Shown piece after piece: positions 28,816 to 38,793 of a stretch of DNA of 64,000 nt. Under the pieces are notes generated by a model. That model was not told the DNA's origin, did no database searches, and was given only the letters and a program-made list of their open reading frames with translations. Position numbers and translations under genes: made by a program. Within the stretch, counting starts at the first letter, position 1. Each line of letters opens with the position of its first letter. The stretch is from Chania fonticola_B (GTDB lineage: Bacteria > Pseudomonadota > Gammaproteobacteria > Enterobacterales > Enterobacteriaceae): NCBI RefSeq assembly GCF_048537545.1, contig NZ_CP183218.1; one strand, written 5' to 3'.

Positions 28816-29436
28816 GTGCAAAAAAAATTGGATTCGTTGCTTTCGGCGGCTGGAATTTCGCTTCCCGATCAACAAAAACAGCAATTGTTGGGCTATGTCG
28901 CTATGCTCGACAAGTGGAACAAGGCTTACAACCTCACTTCCGTTCGCGATCCGCAGCAAATGCTGGTGCGTCATATCATGGACAGCATCGTGGTGAATGC
29001 CCATCTGACAGGTTCACGCTTTATCGACGTTGGCACCGGTCCTGGTTTGCCTGGCATTCCGTTGGCAATAGTGCGGCCCGATGCGCATTTCACCCTGTTA
29101 GACAGTTTGGGCAAGCGCGTACGCTTCCTGCGGCAGGTTCAGCATGAGCTGGGGTTGAACAATATCGAGCCGGTACAGAGCCGTGTAGAAGAGTTTGTGG
29201 CAGAACCGCCGTTTGATGGCGTGATCAGCCGTGCTTTTGCTTCACTGCAAGACATGTTGGCATGGTGTCACCATCTGCCAGCCAAAGGGCAGGGGCGTTT
29301 TTATGCGCTGAAAGGGGTTTGCCCGCAAGACGAGTTGGCTCAGTTGCCAGAAGGGATTGCTTTGGAGTCGGTGGTGCGTTTGCAGGTGCCGGAGCTGGAG
29401 GGCGAGCGCCATTTGATCGTCCTGAAAGCTCACTAA
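28816..29436 (+). CDS. rsmG: RsmG (GidB), 16S rRNA m7G527 methyltransferase
   Basis: A 206-residue SAM-dependent methyltransferase. The start is a GTG at 28816 with AGAGGA 7 bases upstream, giving VQKKLDSLLSAAGISL, which aligns with E. coli MLNKLSLLL. The frame continues upstream to 28690 but that extension is not conserved. SAM motif I is FIDVGTGPGLPGIPLAI; conserved LLDSLGKRVRFLRQV and ISRAFASL follow. In E. coli loss gives low-level streptomycin resistance. It is the second gene after mnmG, 139 bases downstream. Confidence 0.96.
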   Translation: MQKKLDSLLSAAGISLPDQQKQQLLGYVAMLDKWNKAYNLTSVRDPQQMLVRHIMDSIVVNAHLTGSRFIDVGTGPGLPGIPLAIVRPDAHFTLLDSLGKRVRFLRQVQHELGLNNIEPVQSRVEEFVAEPPFDGVISRAFASLQDMLAWCHHLPAKGQGRFYALKGVCPQDELAQLPEGIALESVVRLQVPELEGERHLIVLKAH

Positions 29437-30072
29437 AGCCAAATCAGAATTGTTTAGCATCAAATAATCAGCGATTGGTGTAGGGTATAGAAGATAAATA
29501 GCAAGCAGGCTAATCATATAGGTTCTCCCCTTAGCTTATTTACCTTTGATTAACATTGTTGTGTCAAAAATGCATCATTCCAGTGGGTGATAGTCACGTT
29601 AGCAACAATGTGTGAAAGATTCCGATTTGCTGTCAGTGTTAATTGAGTGTTGCTTTATTATTCCTGTGAATGTCAATAAAAGGTTTTTACGGGGTATAAG
29701 GATTGTTTTTGAACGGTTACGTTGTAATGATTTGATTTATAATATTTTTTGATCGCCCAAAAAGCTAAAGACCTCGGTCGTGAACCTGGGCTATAACTCA
29801 TTAATAGTCAGTATTGTGATCGGTTGCACGTTTCTTACCGCAACCGTGGAATAGTCAGACAAATAAATGCGAGCGATTATTCCGGCCATTTTCTTGTGAA
29901 AAGAGCCCGAAAAGGGGAAATTTAAATAATTGTTCACCTTTTCGCTACTTATCGATTGAATTCGTTGGAGTGGCCCGTATAATTTGCACGTTTTTTGCTG
30001 CTTGACTCAGAACCGCAAAGGCAGTTTTATACGTCGGCATACCCCCTCAGGGGTACGGAGAGAACAAACGTC
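29437..30072 (+). promoter_or_regulatory. rsmG-atpI intergenic region with the atp operon promoter
   Basis: A 636-base gene-free stretch, comparable to the long gap in E. coli. The atp promoter is -35 TTGAAT (29956-29961), 16-base spacer, -10 TATAAT (29978-29983). Immediately upstream is an inverted repeat CGAAAAGG/CCTTTTCG (29908-29915 and 29937-29944), and further up CGGTTGC/GCAACCG (29821-29827 and 29840-29846). The 29,550-29,750 section is very AT-rich. I found no credible small gene in it. Confidence 0.75.
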
Positions 30073-30456
30073 ATGTCTGTGTCCCTGTACAGCGGAAAAG
30101 TTGCACGCAAGTTGCTGTTGCTGCAGTTAATGACTTTTGTTTTGATCAGCGCTGCCTTCGGCCTGAAAAGTCTGGAGTGGAGCGGTTCGGCACTGGCAGG
30201 TGGCCTGGCTGCCTGGTTACCCAATGCCATGTTTATGCTGTTTGCCTTGCGTCACCAGGCACAGACGCCGGCACCCGGACGGGTTGCCTGGTCGTTCGCC
30301 ATTGGTGAAGGGCTAAAGGTCGTGATCACCATCGTTTTGCTGATCGTGGCGCTTGGGGTGTTCAAAGTGGCGTTTGTACCGCTTGGCCTGACCTATTTAG
30401 CGGTGTTAGTGGTGCAGATAGTGGCACCCGCCGTGATTAACAGTTACCGAAATTAA
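30073..30456 (+). CDS. atpI: AtpI, ATP synthase accessory protein
   Basis: A 127-residue membrane protein with four hydrophobic segments, first gene of the atp operon. The ATG at 30073 gives MSVSLYSGKVARKLLLLQL, matching E. coli AtpI; an upstream ATG at 29995 would add 26 residues with no family match and lies too close to the promoter. AtpI is thought to help assemble the c-ring and is dispensable for F1Fo function in E. coli. It is followed by atpB after 21 bases. Confidence 0.93.
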   Translation: MSVSLYSGKVARKLLLLQLMTFVLISAAFGLKSLEWSGSALAGGLAAWLPNAMFMLFALRHQAQTPAPGRVAWSFAIGEGLKVVITIVLLIVALGVFKVAFVPLGLTYLAVLVVQIVAPAVINSYRN

Positions 30457-30477
30457 CTAAATAAGGGTAGAGGCATC

Positions 30478-31254
30478 ATGTCTGCAGAGGGATTCAACAG
30501 TCCACAGGAGTATATCGGTCACCACCTGACGCAGCTTCAGGTCGGGACTGGTTTTTGGTCGATTAACCTCGACTCGATGTTTTTCTCCGTCGTCCTCGGG
30601 GTGGTTTTTCTGGCTATTTTCCGCAAGGTAGCCAAAAACGCCACCAGTGGCGTTCCCGGGAAGCTGCAAACCGCCGTTGAGCTGATCGTTGGCTTTGTCG
30701 ATAACAGCGTCAAGGATATGTATCACGGCAAGAGCAAGGTGATTGCTCCGTTGGCGCTGACGGTGTTCGTCTGGGTATTCCTGATGAACCTGATGGACCT
30801 CATCCCGGTTGACTTCCTGCCTTATATCGGAACACAGCTTGGTCTGCCGGCACTGCGTGTCGTCCCTACCGCCGACGTGAACATCACGCTGTCGATGGCG
30901 TTGGCCGTATTTGTCCTGATCCTGTTCTATAGCATTAAAATGAAAGGCATTGGTGGGTTCGTCAAAGAGTTAACCATGCAGCCGTTCAACCACCCGGTAT
31001 TTATTCCCATTAACCTGATCCTTGAAGGTGTCAGCCTGCTGTCCAAACCTGTTTCACTGGGTCTGCGACTGTTCGGCAACATGTATGCGGGTGAGTTGAT
31101 CTTCATCCTGATTGCTGGTCTGTTGCCGTGGTGGTCACAGTGGATGCTGAGTTTGCCTTGGGCAATCTTCCACATCCTGATCATTACGCTTCAAGCCTTT
31201 ATTTTCATGGTTCTGACGATTGTCTATCTGTCGATGGCGTCTGAAGAGCACTGA
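30478..31254 (+). CDS. atpB: ATP synthase Fo subunit a
   Basis: A 258-residue integral membrane subunit (E. coli 271; the difference is a shorter N-terminal periplasmic segment before FWSINLDSMFFSVVLG). The essential proton-path arginine lies in KPVSLGLRLFGNMYAGE, and the C-terminal helix has ITLQAFIFMVLTIVYLSMA with the conserved Gln. It forms the two half-channels through which protons reach the c-ring. RBS GGGTAGAGG precedes the ATG. Confidence 0.98.
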   Translation: MSAEGFNSPQEYIGHHLTQLQVGTGFWSINLDSMFFSVVLGVVFLAIFRKVAKNATSGVPGKLQTAVELIVGFVDNSVKDMYHGKSKVIAPLALTVFVWVFLMNLMDLIPVDFLPYIGTQLGLPALRVVPTADVNITLSMALAVFVLILFYSIKMKGIGGFVKELTMQPFNHPVFIPINLILEGVSLLSKPVSLGLRLFGNMYAGELIFILIAGLLPWWSQWMLSLPWAIFHILIITLQAFIFMVLTIVYLSMASEEH

Positions 31255-31303
31255 TTTTCTTAAAACACTTGCACTATTAAACTGAAACAAACTGGAGACT
31301 GTC

Positions 31304-31543
31304 ATGGAAAACCTGAATATGGATCTGCTGTACATGGCTGCCGCTATTATGATGGGGTTAGCGGCAATCGGTGCTGCGATCGGTATCGGCATCCTGGGTG
31401 GTAAATTCTTGGAAGGCGCTGCACGTCAACCTGATCTGATCCCGCTGTTGCGTACACAGTTCTTTATCGTTATGGGCCTGGTTGACGCCATCCCGATGAT
31501 CGCTGTTGGTCTGGGTTTGTACGTGATGTTTGCTGTCGCGTAA
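31304..31543 (+). CDS. atpE: ATP synthase Fo subunit c
   Basis: A 79-residue helical hairpin, essentially the same as E. coli subunit c. The glycine/alanine-rich first helix is followed by the polar loop ARQPDL and the second helix with the proton-carrying Asp61 in GLVDAIPMI. A ring of about ten copies rotates during ATP synthesis. A strong RBS (CTGGAGA) lies upstream, consistent with the high translation required for a multicopy subunit. Confidence 0.99.
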   Translation: MENLNMDLLYMAAAIMMGLAAIGAAIGIGILGGKFLEGAARQPDLIPLLRTQFFIVMGLVDAIPMIAVGLGLYVMFAVA

Positions 31544-31601
31544 GTAGGGTTCACACTCTACAAAGAAACCACATTATTAACTTTTAAAGAGGCATTGTGC
31601 T

Positions 31602-32072
31602 GTGAATCTTAACGCAACAATCCTCGGCCAGGCTATCGCGTTCATCCTGTTTGTCTGGTTCTGCATGAAGTATGTATGGCCGCCAATTATGGCTGCCATC
31701 GAGAAGCGTCAGAAAGAAATTGCTGATGGCCTCGCTTCCGCAGAACGTGGCAAAAAAGATTTGGACTTAGCGCAAGCCCATGCGACCGACCAGCTGAAAA
31801 CTGCCAAAGCGGAAGCCCAGGCGATTATTGAGCAAGCAAACAAACGCAAAGCTCAGATCGTGGACGAAGCGAAAGCAGAAGCCGAGCAGGAACGTAACAA
31901 AATCGTGGCGCAGGCTCAGGCTGAGATCGAAGCCGAACGTAAGCGCGCTCGTGAAGAGTTGCGTAAGCAAGTCGCGATGCTGGCAATTGCCGGTGCCGAG
32001 AAGATCATCGAACGTTCCGTGGATGAAGCTGCTAACAGCGACATCGTTGATAAACTGGTCGCTGAACTGTAA
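31602..32072 (+). CDS. atpF: ATP synthase Fo subunit b
   Basis: 156 residues, the same as E. coli. The start is GTG (31602), giving MNLNATILGQAIAFILF. One N-terminal membrane helix is followed by a long charged coiled coil (about 30-156) rich in Lys/Glu/Ala. A dimer of b forms the stator that holds F1 against rotation. RBS AAGAGG lies upstream; it is followed by atpH after 14 bases. Confidence 0.98.
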   Translation: MNLNATILGQAIAFILFVWFCMKYVWPPIMAAIEKRQKEIADGLASAERGKKDLDLAQAHATDQLKTAKAEAQAIIEQANKRKAQIVDEAKAEAEQERNKIVAQAQAEIEAERKRAREELRKQVAMLAIAGAEKIIERSVDEAANSDIVDKLVAEL

Positions 32073-32086
32073 GGAGGGAGGGGCTG

Positions 32087-32620
32087 ATGTCTGAATTTAT
32101 CACCGTAGCTCGCCCCTACGCCAAAGCAGCTTTTGACTTTGCCGTTGAGAACCAAAGCGTAGAACGCTGGCAGCAAATGCTGGCGTTTACTGCTGTTGTC
32201 ACGCGTAATGAACAGATGGCGGAACTGCTTTCCGGTGCGGTAGCACCAGAAACCTTGTCCAACACGTTTATTGCGGTTTGTGGCGATGAGCTCGACGAAC
32301 ATGGCCAGAACTTTATCCGTGTAATGGCCGAAAATGGGCGTTTACTGGTCCTTCCTGCGGTGCTGCAACAGTTCATCGAACTGCGCGCCGCGTTGGAATC
32401 CACCGTCGAAGTCGAGGTGCTCTCATCGAGCGCACTGAACGACACACAGCAAGCCAAGATTATCGCTGTGATGGAAAAACGTCTGTCACGCAAAGTTAAG
32501 CTGAATTGCAAAATTGACAAGTCTGTACTGGCCGGTGTCATTATCCGTGCTGGTGATCTGGTGATCGATGGCAGCGTACGTGGCCGTCTCGAGCGCCTGG
32601 CAGACGTCTTGCAGTCTTAA
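32087..32620 (+). CDS. atpH: ATP synthase F1 subunit delta
   Basis: 177 residues, equal to E. coli AtpH. The N-terminal six-helix domain includes TVARPYAKAAFDFA, and the C-terminal part carries the family signature region AGVIIRAGDLVIDGSVRGRL. It links subunit b to the alpha/beta crown. It has an AAGGAGGGAGG RBS and is followed by atpA after 12 bases. Confidence 0.98.
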   Translation: MSEFITVARPYAKAAFDFAVENQSVERWQQMLAFTAVVTRNEQMAELLSGAVAPETLSNTFIAVCGDELDEHGQNFIRVMAENGRLLVLPAVLQQFIELRAALESTVEVEVLSSSALNDTQQAKIIAVMEKRLSRKVKLNCKIDKSVLAGVIIRAGDLVIDGSVRGRLERLADVLQS

Positions 32621-32632
32621 GGGGACTGGAGC

Positions 32633-34174
32633 ATGCAACTGAATTCCACCGAAATCAGCGAACTGATCAAGCAGCGCATTGCTCAGTTCAATGTAGTGAG
32701 CGAAGCTCACAATGAAGGTACCATCGTTTCCGTCAGCGACGGGATCATCCGCGTACACGGTTTGGCCGAGGTTATGCAGGGCGAAATGATCGCACTGCCA
32801 GGCAACCGTTACGCAATTGCATTGAACCTGGAGCGTGACTCTGTAGGTGCCGTGGTAATGGGTCCGTATTCGGATCTGGCCGAAGGCATGAAGGTAAAAT
32901 GTACCGGCCGTATTCTGGAAGTTCCGGTTGGCCGCGGCCTGCTGGGCCGCGTAGTCAACACCCTGGGCGCACCTATCGACGGTAAAGGCCCGGTTGACAA
33001 CGACGGTTTCTCTCCGGTTGAAACTATCGCACCTGGCGTTATCGAACGTCAGTCTGTTGATCAGCCTGTACAGACCGGCTACAAATCGGTCGACGCCATG
33101 ATCCCAATCGGTCGTGGCCAGCGTGAGCTGGTGATCGGCGACCGTCAAACCGGTAAAACCGCCCTGGCGATCGATGCGATCATCAACCAGCGCGATTCCG
33201 GTATCAAATGCGTTTACGTGGCTATCGGCCAGAAAGCGTCCACCATCGCTAACGTGGTGCGCAAGCTGGAAGAGCACGGCGCACTGGCCAACACCATCGT
33301 GGTTGTGGCTACCGCGTCAGAATCCGCTGCACTGCAATACCTGGCACCATATGCCGGTTGCGCAATGGGTGAATACTTCCGTGACCGTGGTGAAGATGCG
33401 CTGATCGTATACGATGACCTGTCCAAACAGGCCGTTGCTTACCGTCAGATCTCCCTGCTGCTTCGCCGTCCACCAGGTCGTGAAGCTTACCCAGGCGACG
33501 TATTCTACCTCCACTCCCGTTTGCTGGAGCGTGCTGCGCGTGTTAACGCCGACTACGTTGAAGCCTTCACCAAAGGTGAAGTCAAAGGCCAAACCGGTTC
33601 ACTGACCGCTCTGCCGATCATTGAAACCCAGGCGGGTGACGTTTCCGCGTTCGTTCCGACCAACGTAATCTCGATTACCGATGGTCAGATCTTCCTGGAA
33701 TCAAACCTGTTTAACTCCGGTATTCGTCCGGCGGTTAACCCGGGTATTTCCGTATCCCGTGTGGGTGGTGCAGCACAGACCAAGATCATGAAAAAACTGT
33801 CCGGTGGTATTCGTACCGCTCTGGCACAGTATCGTGAACTGGCTGCGTTCTCTCAGTTCGCTTCCGATCTGGACGATGCAACGCGTAAACAGCTGAGCCA
33901 CGGTCAGAAAGTGACCGAACTGCTGAAACAGAAACAGTATGCGCCGATGTCCGTCGCACAACAGTCTCTGGTGCTGTTTGCCGCCGAGCGTGGCTACCTG
34001 AACGACGTAGAAGTGGCGAAAGTTGTCAGCTTCGAAGCCGCTCTGGTTGCTTTTGCGGACCGCGAGCATGCCGAACTGCTGAACCACATCAACCAAACTG
34101 GTGCTTATAACGATGAGATCGAAGGCAAGCTGAAAGGCATCCTCGATACCTTCAAGGCAACCCAGTCCTGGTAA
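32633..34174 (+). CDS. atpA: ATP synthase F1 subunit alpha
   Basis: 513 residues as in E. coli. Walker A is GDRQTGKT near residues 169-176, and the Walker B-equivalent segment is DALIVYDDLSKQAVAYRQ. The alpha/beta signature PAVNPGISVSRVGG is intact. It forms non-catalytic nucleotide sites alternating with beta, and its N-terminal helix binds delta. Codon use is strongly biased toward optimal codons, as expected for an abundant protein. Confidence 0.99.
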   Translation: MQLNSTEISELIKQRIAQFNVVSEAHNEGTIVSVSDGIIRVHGLAEVMQGEMIALPGNRYAIALNLERDSVGAVVMGPYSDLAEGMKVKCTGRILEVPVGRGLLGRVVNTLGAPIDGKGPVDNDGFSPVETIAPGVIERQSVDQPVQTGYKSVDAMIPIGRGQRELVIGDRQTGKTALAIDAIINQRDSGIKCVYVAIGQKASTIANVVRKLEEHGALANTIVVVATASESAALQYLAPYAGCAMGEYFRDRGEDALIVYDDLSKQAVAYRQISLLLRRPPGREAYPGDVFYLHSRLLERAARVNADYVEAFTKGEVKGQTGSLTALPIIETQAGDVSAFVPTNVISITDGQIFLESNLFNSGIRPAVNPGISVSRVGGAAQTKIMKKLSGGIRTALAQYRELAAFSQFASDLDDATRKQLSHGQKVTELLKQKQYAPMSVAQQSLVLFAAERGYLNDVEVAKVVSFEAALVAFADREHAELLNHINQTGAYNDEIEGKLKGILDTFKATQSW

Positions 34175-34231
34175 CGCATAGCGGCCTGACGTTGCAAGAC
34201 GGCAGGCCGCTGGCAATGAGGAGAAGCAGAG

Positions 34232-35095
34232 ATGGCCGGCGCAAAAGAGATACGTAGTAAGATCGCCAGCGTGCAAAACACGCAGAAGATCACTAAAGCG
34301 ATGGAAATGGTCGCCGCCTCCAAAATGCGTAAATCGCAGGAACGCATGGCGGCCAGCCGTCCTTATGCAGAGACCATGCGCGAGGTGATTGGTCACCTGG
34401 CTTTAGGGAATCTGGAATATAAGCACCCGTACCTGGATGAGCGTGACGTTAAGCGCGTCGGGTATCTGGTGGTGTCTACTGACCGTGGTCTCTGTGGCGG
34501 CTTGAACATCAACCTGTTCAAGAAGCTGTTGGCAGAGATGAAAGGCTGGTCTGAAAAAGGCGTTGAAGCTGATTTAGCGCTGATTGGCTCAAAAGCGGCC
34601 TCTTTCTTTGGTTCCGTGGGCGGCAACGTGGTTGCCCAGGTGACCGGCATGGGGGATAACCCTTCCCTGTCGGATCTGATCGGTCCAGTGAAAGTGATGC
34701 TGCAAGCCTACGACGAAGGTCGTTTAGACAAGCTGTACGTTGTCAGCAACAAATTTGTTAATACGATGTCACAGGAACCGCAGTTACTGCAACTTCTGCC
34801 ATTGCCACCTTCTGATGACAGTGAACTGAAGAAAAAATCCTGGGATTACCTGTATGAACCCGATCCAAAAGTGCTGCTTGATACCTTGCTGCGCCGTTAT
34901 GTGGAATCGCAAGTTTATCAGGGCGTCGTGGAAAACCTGGCCAGCGAGCAGGCCGCACGAATGGTCGCGATGAAAGCCGCAACCGATAACGGCGGTAGCC
35001 TGATCAAAGAGCTGCAGTTGGTATACAACAAGGCGCGTCAGGCCAGCATCACTCAGGAACTCACCGAGATCGTTTCGGGAGCCTCCGCGGTTTAA
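34232..35095 (+). CDS. atpG: ATP synthase F1 subunit gamma
   Basis: 287 residues (E. coli 287). The N-terminal helix MAGAKEIRSKIASVQNTQK and the C-terminal helix ITQELTEIVSGASAV form the coiled coil of the rotor shaft; the latter contains the gamma signature. The central Rossmann-like domain includes the STDRGLCGGLN motif. It is preceded by a 57-base gap with RBS GAGGAG. Confidence 0.98.
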   Translation: MAGAKEIRSKIASVQNTQKITKAMEMVAASKMRKSQERMAASRPYAETMREVIGHLALGNLEYKHPYLDERDVKRVGYLVVSTDRGLCGGLNINLFKKLLAEMKGWSEKGVEADLALIGSKAASFFGSVGGNVVAQVTGMGDNPSLSDLIGPVKVMLQAYDEGRLDKLYVVSNKFVNTMSQEPQLLQLLPLPPSDDSELKKKSWDYLYEPDPKVLLDTLLRRYVESQVYQGVVENLASEQAARMVAMKAATDNGGSLIKELQLVYNKARQASITQELTEIVSGASAV

Positions 35096-35127
35096 GCTAG
35101 GTTTACGAATTACGTAGAGGATTCAAG

Positions 35128-36510
<1,383 letters not shown>

Positions 36511-36530
36511 CGCCTTGAGAGGAGGGTGAT

Positions 36531-36950
36531 ATGGCTATGACTTACCATCTGGATGTCGTCAGCGCGGAAAAACAGATGTTTTCCGGCCTGGTGCAAAAGA
36601 TCCAGGTGACAGGCAGCGAAGGCGAACTGGGGATCTTCCCTGGCCATGCGCCGCTGCTGACTGCCATCAAGCCTGGCATGGTGCGTATTGTTAAACAGCA
36701 CGGTGAAGAAGAGTTCATCTACCTGTCCGGCGGTATCCTTGAGGTACAACCGAGCGTGGTAACCGTGCTGGCGGACACTGCCATCCGTGGAACGGACCTC
36801 GACGAAGCGAGAGCGCTGGAAGCTAAGCGTAAAGCTGAAGAGCACATCCGTAGCTCTCATGGCGATGTCGACTATGCTCAGGCATCTGCTGAACTGGCGA
36901 AAGCGATCGCGAAACTGCGCGTTATCGAGCTCACCAGAAAAGCGATGTAA
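36531..36950 (+). CDS. atpC: ATP synthase F1 subunit epsilon
   Basis: 139 residues (E. coli 139). The N-terminal beta-sandwich (YHLDVVSAEKQMFSG, GELGIFPGHAPLLTAIKPG) is followed by a C-terminal helical hairpin that can inhibit ATP hydrolysis. It is the last gene of the operon, 20 bases after atpD, with RBS GAGGAGG, and ends in an intrinsic terminator. Confidence 0.98.
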   Translation: MAMTYHLDVVSAEKQMFSGLVQKIQVTGSEGELGIFPGHAPLLTAIKPGMVRIVKQHGEEEFIYLSGGILEVQPSVVTVLADTAIRGTDLDEARALEAKRKAEEHIRSSHGDVDYAQASAELAKAIAKLRVIELTRKAM

Positions 36951-36985
36951 ATTCCCGCGTTGCCTGCAGCGTGTGGAAATAAGAA

Positions 36986-37013
36986 AGCGGCCCCTGTGGG
37001 TCGCTTTTTTTTT
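36986..37013 (+). terminator. Rho-independent terminator of the atp operon
   Basis: AGCGGCCC and GGGTCGCT (one G:T pair) close a short loop, followed immediately by nine T. It lies 36 bases after the atpC stop. The remaining 37014-37244 is the glmU leader and promoter region, with no other gene. Confidence 0.92.
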
Positions 37014-37244
37014 GTTTTAAAATAAGCGTTTCATCCGGCCAGGCATTGTGCTGTATTAGCGCTGACGGCACCGTGAAGCGTCGCCGATCGCCGACAGTTC
37101 TTTTGCGGTTGAATGAGAATACTCCGGATAATCGTAGGCTTAGAGCCACGGGGGGTACGCCGGATTCGTGTAGAGAAATATGTAGTAATTCCGTTTGCAA
37201 ACGGGTTTACTTTCGTCCATCAAAATGGAGTTATCAGGTTGCTT

Positions 37245-38612
37245 ATGTCTAACAGTACATTAAGCGTGGTCATCCTCGCCGCGGGCAAGGGAACACGCAT
37301 GTATTCCGACCTTCCCAAGGTATTACATCCGCTGGCGGGTAAGCCGATGGTGCAGCACGTCATTGATGCCGCCATGAAGCTGGGCGCCAAAAACGTCCAT
37401 CTGGTTTACGGCCACGGCGGCGAGCTGCTGAAAAGCACCCTGCGCAATGATGCACTAAACTGGGTGTTGCAGGCTGAGCAGTTGGGAACTGGCCATGCTA
37501 TGCAGCAGGCGGCACCGCATTTTGCCGATGATGAAGACGTGCTGATGCTGTATGGCGATGTGCCACTGATCGCCGTCGAAACGCTGACGCGTCTGCTGGC
37601 AGCCAAACCTCAGGGGGGGATCGGCCTGCTGACAGTGAAGCTGCAAGACCCGAGCGGTTATGGCCGCATCGTACGCGAAAACGGCACCGTGGTGGGTATT
37701 GTCGAACATAAAGATGCCAACGATGAGCAGCGCCAGATTAATGAGATCAATACCGGCATTCTGGTGGCCAATGGCCGCGATCTGAAGCGCTGGCTGGGCA
37801 AGTTGAATAATAATAACGCGCAGGGTGAATTCTATATTACCGACATCATTGCCTTGGCGCATGCTGAGGGTAACAAGATTGAGGCAGTACACCCGGCGCG
37901 CCTGAGCGAAGTTGAAGGCGTGAATAACCGCCTGCAACTGTCGCAGCTTGAACGCGTGTATCAGGCCGAGCAGGCAGAGAAGCTGCTGCTGGCTGGCGTG
38001 ATGCTGTTGGATCCGGCACGCTTCGATCTGCGTGGCGTACTGGAACATGGCCGTGACATCTCCATCGATGCCAATGTGATTATCGAAGGCATGGTCAAGC
38101 TGGGTAACCGCGTGAAGATCGGTGCTGGCTGCGTACTGAGAGACTGCGTGATTGGTGACGACTGCGAGATCAGCCCTTACAGCGTGCTGGAAAATGCGCA
38201 ACTGGAAGCGGCCTGTACCGTTGGCCCATTTGCCCGTCTGCGCCCTGGGGCCGAACTGGCAGAAGGTGCCCACGTTGGTAACTTCGTGGAAATCAAGAAG
38301 GCCCGCCTGGGCAAAGGCTCCAAAGCCGGCCACCTGAGCTATCTGGGCGACGCCGAAATTGGCGACGATGTGAATATCGGTGCCGGTACCATTACCTGTA
38401 ACTACGACGGTGCCAACAAGCACAAAACCATTATCGGCGACGGCGTGTTTGTCGGTTCGGACACTCAGTTGGTGGCTCCGGTCACCGTAGGCAAAGGGGT
38501 GACGATCGCTGCCGGTACCACGGTGACCCGTGATATTGCGGATAATGAGCTGGTGTTGAGCCGGGTCAAGCAGGTGCACATTCAAGGCTGGGAGCGTCCA
38601 ACCAAGAAATAG
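37245..38612 (+). CDS. glmU: GlmU, bifunctional GlcNAc-1-P uridyltransferase / GlcN-1-P acetyltransferase
   Basis: A 455-residue enzyme making UDP-GlcNAc for peptidoglycan and LPS. The N-terminal pyrophosphorylase domain has LAAGKGTRMYSDLPKVLH (residues 10-27). The C-terminal left-handed beta-helix (from about 250) contains hexapeptide repeats and the acetyltransferase active-site region GHLSYLGDAEIG with NYDGANKHKT. The ATG at 37245 matches E. coli within one residue; the frame is open upstream to 37113 but that part lies in the leader. It is co-transcribed with glmS. Confidence 0.97.
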   Translation: MSNSTLSVVILAAGKGTRMYSDLPKVLHPLAGKPMVQHVIDAAMKLGAKNVHLVYGHGGELLKSTLRNDALNWVLQAEQLGTGHAMQQAAPHFADDEDVLMLYGDVPLIAVETLTRLLAAKPQGGIGLLTVKLQDPSGYGRIVRENGTVVGIVEHKDANDEQRQINEINTGILVANGRDLKRWLGKLNNNNAQGEFYITDIIALAHAEGNKIEAVHPARLSEVEGVNNRLQLSQLERVYQAEQAEKLLLAGVMLLDPARFDLRGVLEHGRDISIDANVIIEGMVKLGNRVKIGAGCVLRDCVIGDDCEISPYSVLENAQLEAACTVGPFARLRPGAELAEGAHVGNFVEIKKARLGKGSKAGHLSYLGDAEIGDDVNIGAGTITCNYDGANKHKTIIGDGVFVGSDTQLVAPVTVGKGVTIAAGTTVTRDIADNELVLSRVKQVHIQGWERPTKK

Positions 38613-38626
38613 TAACATTTTTACCT

Positions 38627-38685
38627 CCCTCTCCTTTGGGAGAGGGGTTTTGCTCTGTACTTTCGCTAAAGAGCACAGAGCAAAA
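38627..38685. terminator. Twin stem-loops in the glmU-glmS spacer
   Basis: First hairpin: CCCTCTCC (38627-38634) with GGAGAGGG (38639-38646), then GTTTT. Second: the inverted repeat TTTTGCTCTGT / ACAGAGCAAAA spanning about 38648-38685, which could act in either direction. Both sit just after the glmU stop. They may attenuate read-through or define the 3' end of processed glmU mRNA. The first resembles the repeat at 48835-48883. Confidence 0.6.
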
Positions 38686-38756
38686 CATAATAACCCCATT
38701 CTCTACAGGCTCGGGGAAGCACGGTAAAACCGGCAAAAATCAGGTCAAGGCATCGC

Positions 38757-38776
38757 AAGTGCCCTGAAAGGCACTT
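38757..38776 (+). promoter_or_regulatory. glmS leader hairpin
   Basis: AAGTGCC (38757-38763) pairs with GGCACTT (38770-38776) just upstream of the AGGA Shine-Dalgarno of glmS. In E. coli the small RNA GlmZ opens an inhibitory stem in this leader to activate glmS. The position suggests the same control here; direct GlmZ pairing was not tested. Confidence 0.55.
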
Positions 38777-38793
38777 AATTAGGAATACGACTA

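Noticed and set aside
32486..33277. A 263-codon open frame antisense to atpA/atpH
   Set aside because: Shadow of highly biased codons in the atp genes; no independent evidence of coding.
37455..38699. A 414-codon open frame antisense to glmU
   Set aside because: It mirrors glmU codon structure on the opposite strand, has no RBS or family match, and glmU is certain.
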